From Saururus chinensis (lineage: Eukaryota; Streptophyta; Magnoliopsida; Piperales; Saururaceae): a DNA stretch of 64,000 nt. The stretch lies in contig CP141150.1 in NCBI GenBank assembly GCA_035235625.1, positions 3,472,001-3,536,000 on the forward strand, in the 5' to 3' direction. Below, one piece after another: positions 60,135 to 64,000 of this stretch (positions are counted from its first letter, which is position 1; the number at the start of each line of letters is the position of its first letter). The notes below the pieces were generated by a model. The model made no database searches. It saw nothing but the letters and a program-made list of their open reading frames with translations, and was not told the DNA's origin. The position numbers and the translations under genes were made by a program.

Positions 60135-62094
60135 TGTCATGCCCTAGCCTCACACAAAGTGAGTAATTTTATTATTTTTTCTTTTATCCTTTAATACTTA
60201 ATGGGAATTGAAAGCCCTTCATGCTTAATCATAATTCCCATGCCTTCTTTCAATATTCTTGAATTTTTCTTATTTCATGCCTATATCTAATAAAAAATTA
60301 TAATTTTGTTAAATAAAGATATTTTGATTTAGAAAATTTTGAGGAGTTCCTTTTTTCTAGAGGTAAATAATTTTTATTTGATGAGGTTTTATTTACATTA
60401 ACACTATATTTGTAGGCTAAATCATGTTTCTTAAATAATTGATATCTTGAATTATTTTTACTCTTTCTTTTGGATTCACGACTATATTTTAGATATTTTA
60501 TTTTAATTTTTAAAATTATAAATTTTATTGAAATATATTATCATGTATATGTTGTATTTTTAATTTTTTAAATTAATATATATTTATTATATTTTTTGAA
60601 ATAAGTACTCTACAATAAAATAATGCACTTTTTCCATGTTTAGGAGTATATTTAGGGATAAAAAAGCATGATTTTGGGGTTTTTCTTTTTACGATGAATT
60701 GATATATGTGTTATGAGCATCTTATAAAAATTTTAAGTCATTTAGAGTGCGATAGGTTAATGGCATAATCATAAATTTGTAGGTTGACAATTTCGATGGA
60801 ACTGCATAGTTTTATTAATTAAAAAAAACTAATTTTTGTACTTATTTTAATATTTTATTTATTTATATTGCAATTAAGACTATGATATAGGTTTCTGCCA
60901 ATTTTCACATTGATTAGAGTTTATTTTCTATTTTTTTCTAAAATGTATAACTTACATGTTGTGATTATGCTAAAACAACTACTTAAGTTAGTATAATAAT
61001 AGATGAGATATTATATTGTTAATTGTGCTACTTTAGTAGTTTTAGTATGTTTAACTCTATTAAAGATATGCATTCATATATCTAAGGTTGATTTAACAAA
61101 TCTATGTTTCATGCATATCTTTGCACATATGATCTTGTCTATTGAATTATGTTTTACATAAGATAATACGATTAATTAGGGTTCCACATGTAGTCATATT
61201 TATAATTCATTGCCCATGAAAATTATTTATAAATTAGGGATTAATAGTGGTTAGTTGGGATTTCTATGATTGTTGGATTAGTCGTATCAGAGGTTTATAG
61301 GCAGGGTTTTATGTCAAATTAAAGTGGTTTTACATTCGAAAGGATGAATTTATTCCTCCCTTGGGCTGAGACGATTGAGACTATTTATTTATTGAGGCTT
61401 ATAGAGTTTGCTTTAGGTTGGTCATGGTCATTGTGCACCAGCGTGACTAGAGATTTTTGGTATTTAGGATGCCAGGTAACAAGTAATAGATTTTGATTAG
61501 TTGCATTATTTTATTATATTGTTATGACTTTTGATATCTATTTATACCGTATTGTTGTGTAAGACTTATGATAGAAATGCTGAGATTTATTTGCACATGT
61601 TTTTGTATAAAAATCTTACTTTAATTGAACTCATGTGTTAGAGTGTAAATGCAAGTATTTTTAAAACTTAATGGAGTTTATACTCACATTTTCTAGTTTT
61701 TTAGAATCTTTCGGGATCCCTTGCTTGGTAGTGTCATGCAGGTGCTTAAGATAGTTTGTTTTATGAGTAAAACAATAATTGAGGAATAACTAAGCAGATG
61801 ATTACAATTTAATAAGAGATAATTAATAAGTTATAAATGAAAAGATATTATGAAACTTTATATTACTTGATAGTGTTTTATTTATAATTTAAGGCATATG
61901 TTATGCCATTGTACTGTAACTCTAGTAGGTAGATATTTAATTATTGTTATGATAAAAATAGTTAAATTTTTTTTATATTATTCTTTGTGTTATTTTTAAT
62001 AAAAGCGACAACTTAACTATGTAATTCCGATCTAACCTACCATTGAATTAGGAATTATTGCATCTATAGCTAGTTTTGGGTCCGGGGCTCAACA
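60135..62094 (+). mobile_element. Possible LTR-like unit containing dispersed repeat copy 2
   Basis: The stretch begins TGTCATGCCCTAGCC and ends CCGGGGCTCAACA, which resembles LTR tips. It contains 61193-61616, the counterpart of 17664-18118. I see no matching 5-bp duplication, and a TATATAAATAGG box lies just before it (about 60066), so the true borders may differ. It is A+T-rich without coding regions. If real, it is a fossil solo LTR. Confidence 0.35.
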
Positions 62095-62668
62095 GTATAT
62101 ACATTCTCAATAATTGGTTTTATCAAAAACATCAAATTATATGGCTTACGGCTGAAGGTAATAAATTCAACAAGTCCCACAAAAAAAAGAGTACGTATTG
62201 AGTGTTAGTGCTACACTTGAATGTCCATTTAAAAAATGACTGAAAAAGATGTAACATCGATCATTGGAGAATGCAAAATCTCACCTAAATATACAAATTT
62301 ATTATCTATATTTAAGTGACAAAATCCCCTTGATTTTCAAATCAACACTTCTAAACATCTCATTTAACTCTTCCTAACGGGATTCTATACCTCCCTTTCT
62401 CTCTCCTTTTCAACGATTCTCTCTTTTTCTCTCTTACCACTAGGGTGAAATTCTGCTTTAGAATATGTCTATATGCACCCTAAAAATCTCTTTAATACTG
62501 CAATAACCCATAAATCCCTGAATAAATTTTGAGTGAAGCTAGGCACTAAGGAGATTATTGGGTGCACATAGACTTCATTTTTGCTTTAAAGAGGAATGCT
62601 GCCATGATATTTTGGATTAATACGCGATATGCCTATCACGTTATGTTGAATTTACAGCATAGAAGTGA

Positions 62669-63022
62669 TTACAAGGGTCCTACGCAGAAGTCAGAACCAC
62701 TGGGAGATATGGAGAGCTCTAAGTTGATGCCATTCTCAACATGACAGCATACGCTTGCCCTTGAGGTGGAAGAAAATGTGTCACTATTTTCGGTTGATGA
62801 TGTACTGCACCTATGCCTTTTTGGAAATGAAGGGCTAGATATATGTGGAGGATGCAATGACAATGATAGAGATAAATCGTCCACTTCCTCATCATCCTCT
62901 TCTTCTCCGCCATGTTCATCCTGAAGCAATCTCAAACTTGCGGTATTAGGTCTTCTTTCGGTGTTAGGCTCATCAAACCTGTGCTTATTTGGAACGATAT
63001 CTTGCTGCTCACTGTATGTGGC
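62669..63022 (-). CDS. Last exon of a likely MYB-like/GARP transcription factor (partial)
   Basis: An open exon runs from a good acceptor (CCACAACAG before position 63022) to a TAA at 62669-62671, giving 117 residues. It is rich in Glu/Asp, then has LSLSLSLHPPH and KRHRCSTSSTENSD, then a NLELSISPSG motif near the end. Two LxLxL patches of this kind are EAR-type repression motifs, and the layout resembles the C-terminus of plant MYB-like (GARP) proteins of the At1g14600/At2g38300 type. That assignment is from memory of the family and uncertain, since the DNA-binding exons are not visible; they should lie at higher coordinates, beyond or near the window end. The function would be transcriptional repression, by inference. 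Confidence 0.5.
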   Translation of the reverse strand, partial: ATYSEQQDIVPNKHRFDEPNTERRPNTASLRLLQDEHGGEEEDDEEVDDLSLSLSLHPPHISSPSFPKRHRCSTSSTENSDTFSSTSRASVCCHVENGINLELSISPSGSDFCVGPL

Positions 63023-63477
63023 CTGTTGTGGAATAAAATAATTAGGATACAGACAAGAAAGGAGTCACCATGTGTCACTGAACTGTAGTTAACTATTTCT
63101 CTATATATAGGACGGCTCTGTACACAAGTACATAAAATTATGATGACATACAGTGAACATAAATATATGGATATTGATTTTCCTACAGCAAAAATACCAA
63201 AACTTAGGTTTTAACAAGTGAGCCTTATATAAAGTTCCCATTCCCATAGGTTCACTTATCTCGACGACGATGCTAGTTTTTGACATATATTTTAATGTAA
63301 AAATATTATTTTCCTATATACATATATAAAAGAAATTTATTTTAGCCCATGTGAGCTACAACATCACGGATCGAGATGTATTCGAGATTTAACGATAAAA
63401 AGAAGTAAAAATTAATTTACCCTTGAGTTACGTATGTCATAGAATCAAAATCCGACTACATATGCCTGGTTTCACAC

Positions 63478-63945
63478 AGTTGTGCATAAGCCGGTGCTCA
63501 TGTAAACATATCTCGTATATATTGCATGAAGACATAATATTGATTTTTCGTTGTCAGAATTGAAAGAAGATTACTGTTGTATATTAAAGTGGGGCTGAAA
63601 ACGAGGAAGTGTATTTTCGTTAAACGAGATGCCTCAGCTCATTACTCATTAGGGGCATCTCATCACATAATTTATGGTGCATCATGAGTCATTTGATCCA
63701 GATCCGATGACGTAAGGAAGCTGCCCCTTGAATATGTGCATCATAATTTCGAAATCTGATGATGCACGATGCCATGTCTCATGCCGTTGGGCATGAGCCC
63801 GGACTCATATAAAGGATCTTCTCTCTCCATATTTACATGAAGACATAATACTGATTTTTCCTTGTCAAAACTGAAAGAAGATTACTGTTGTATTTTAAGT
63901 GGGGCTGAACAATGAGGAAGTGCTTTTTCTTTAAACGAGTCTTAA
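63478..63945. repeat. Tandem duplication of about 300-bp period
   Basis: GAAAGAAGATTACTGTTGTAT occurs at about 63561 and 63869, each preceded by CATGAAGACATAATA and followed by AAGTGGGGCTGAA and AACGAG. The units lie upstream of the partial gene on the minus strand. No coding region is seen in 63023-64000. Confidence 0.65.
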
Positions 63946-64000
63946 CTAATAGTAATAAGCATGTATATAGTGCTTATCAAGTGATGGGTCGTGCTTAATT

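Overview
This is flowering-plant nuclear DNA. The genes are widely spaced and split by GT-AG introns. One is a phytoene synthase with the six-exon layout usual in higher plants, and one is an NB-ARC/LRR resistance gene. About half of the window is transposable elements nested inside one another. The species cannot be fixed from the sequence. There is no sign of bacterial, organellar or CRISPR-type content, and I saw no rRNA or tRNA gene.

Layout. 1-2983 holds the decayed 3' half of an NLR gene, interrupted by a Tourist/PIF-type MITE. 2984-15857 is a large non-autonomous CACTA element made of palindromic TAGCGACG repeats, GA-rich tracts and a G+C-rich core. Two solo LTR-like insertions sit inside it (5221-7375 and 10075-15070), each with a clean 5-bp target duplication. 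15858-20253 is gene-free and carries foldback MITEs and a CACTA end fragment. 20254-27461 is an old Ty3/Gypsy element with both LTRs, its pol region split by a third solo LTR-like unit (22765-26031). 27685-33899 is a composite with inverted ends; it contains an 866-bp TG...CA unit flanked by 204-bp direct repeats and a second CACTA element (29207-32859) in the opposite orientation to the first. 35732-38451 is an NLR gene with one apparent frameshift. It lies tail to tail with an intact phytoene synthase gene (42221 to 39122, minus strand). 47131-49769 is an intact seven-exon THUMP-domain (THUMPD1/Tan1-like) gene. 50196-54965 is a second LTR element, minus strand, with gag-like sequence but no recognisable polymerase. 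54966-62668 is mostly unannotatable repeat-rich DNA. 62669-63022 is the last exon of a likely MYB-like/GARP transcription factor whose other exons lie beyond the visible part.

The host genes do unrelated jobs: carotenoid entry in plastids, tRNA acetylation support, pathogen sensing and transcription. They form no operon-like system. The informative biology is in element structure and order of insertion, and in the duplication of the NLR 3' end, with copies about 37 kb apart. I found no convincing new molecular system. The most unusual items are the CACTA family architecture, the 204-bp repeats hugging an LTR-like unit, the non-canonical NLR N-terminus, and the second LTR element, whose pol space is filled with unrecognised coding-like sequence.
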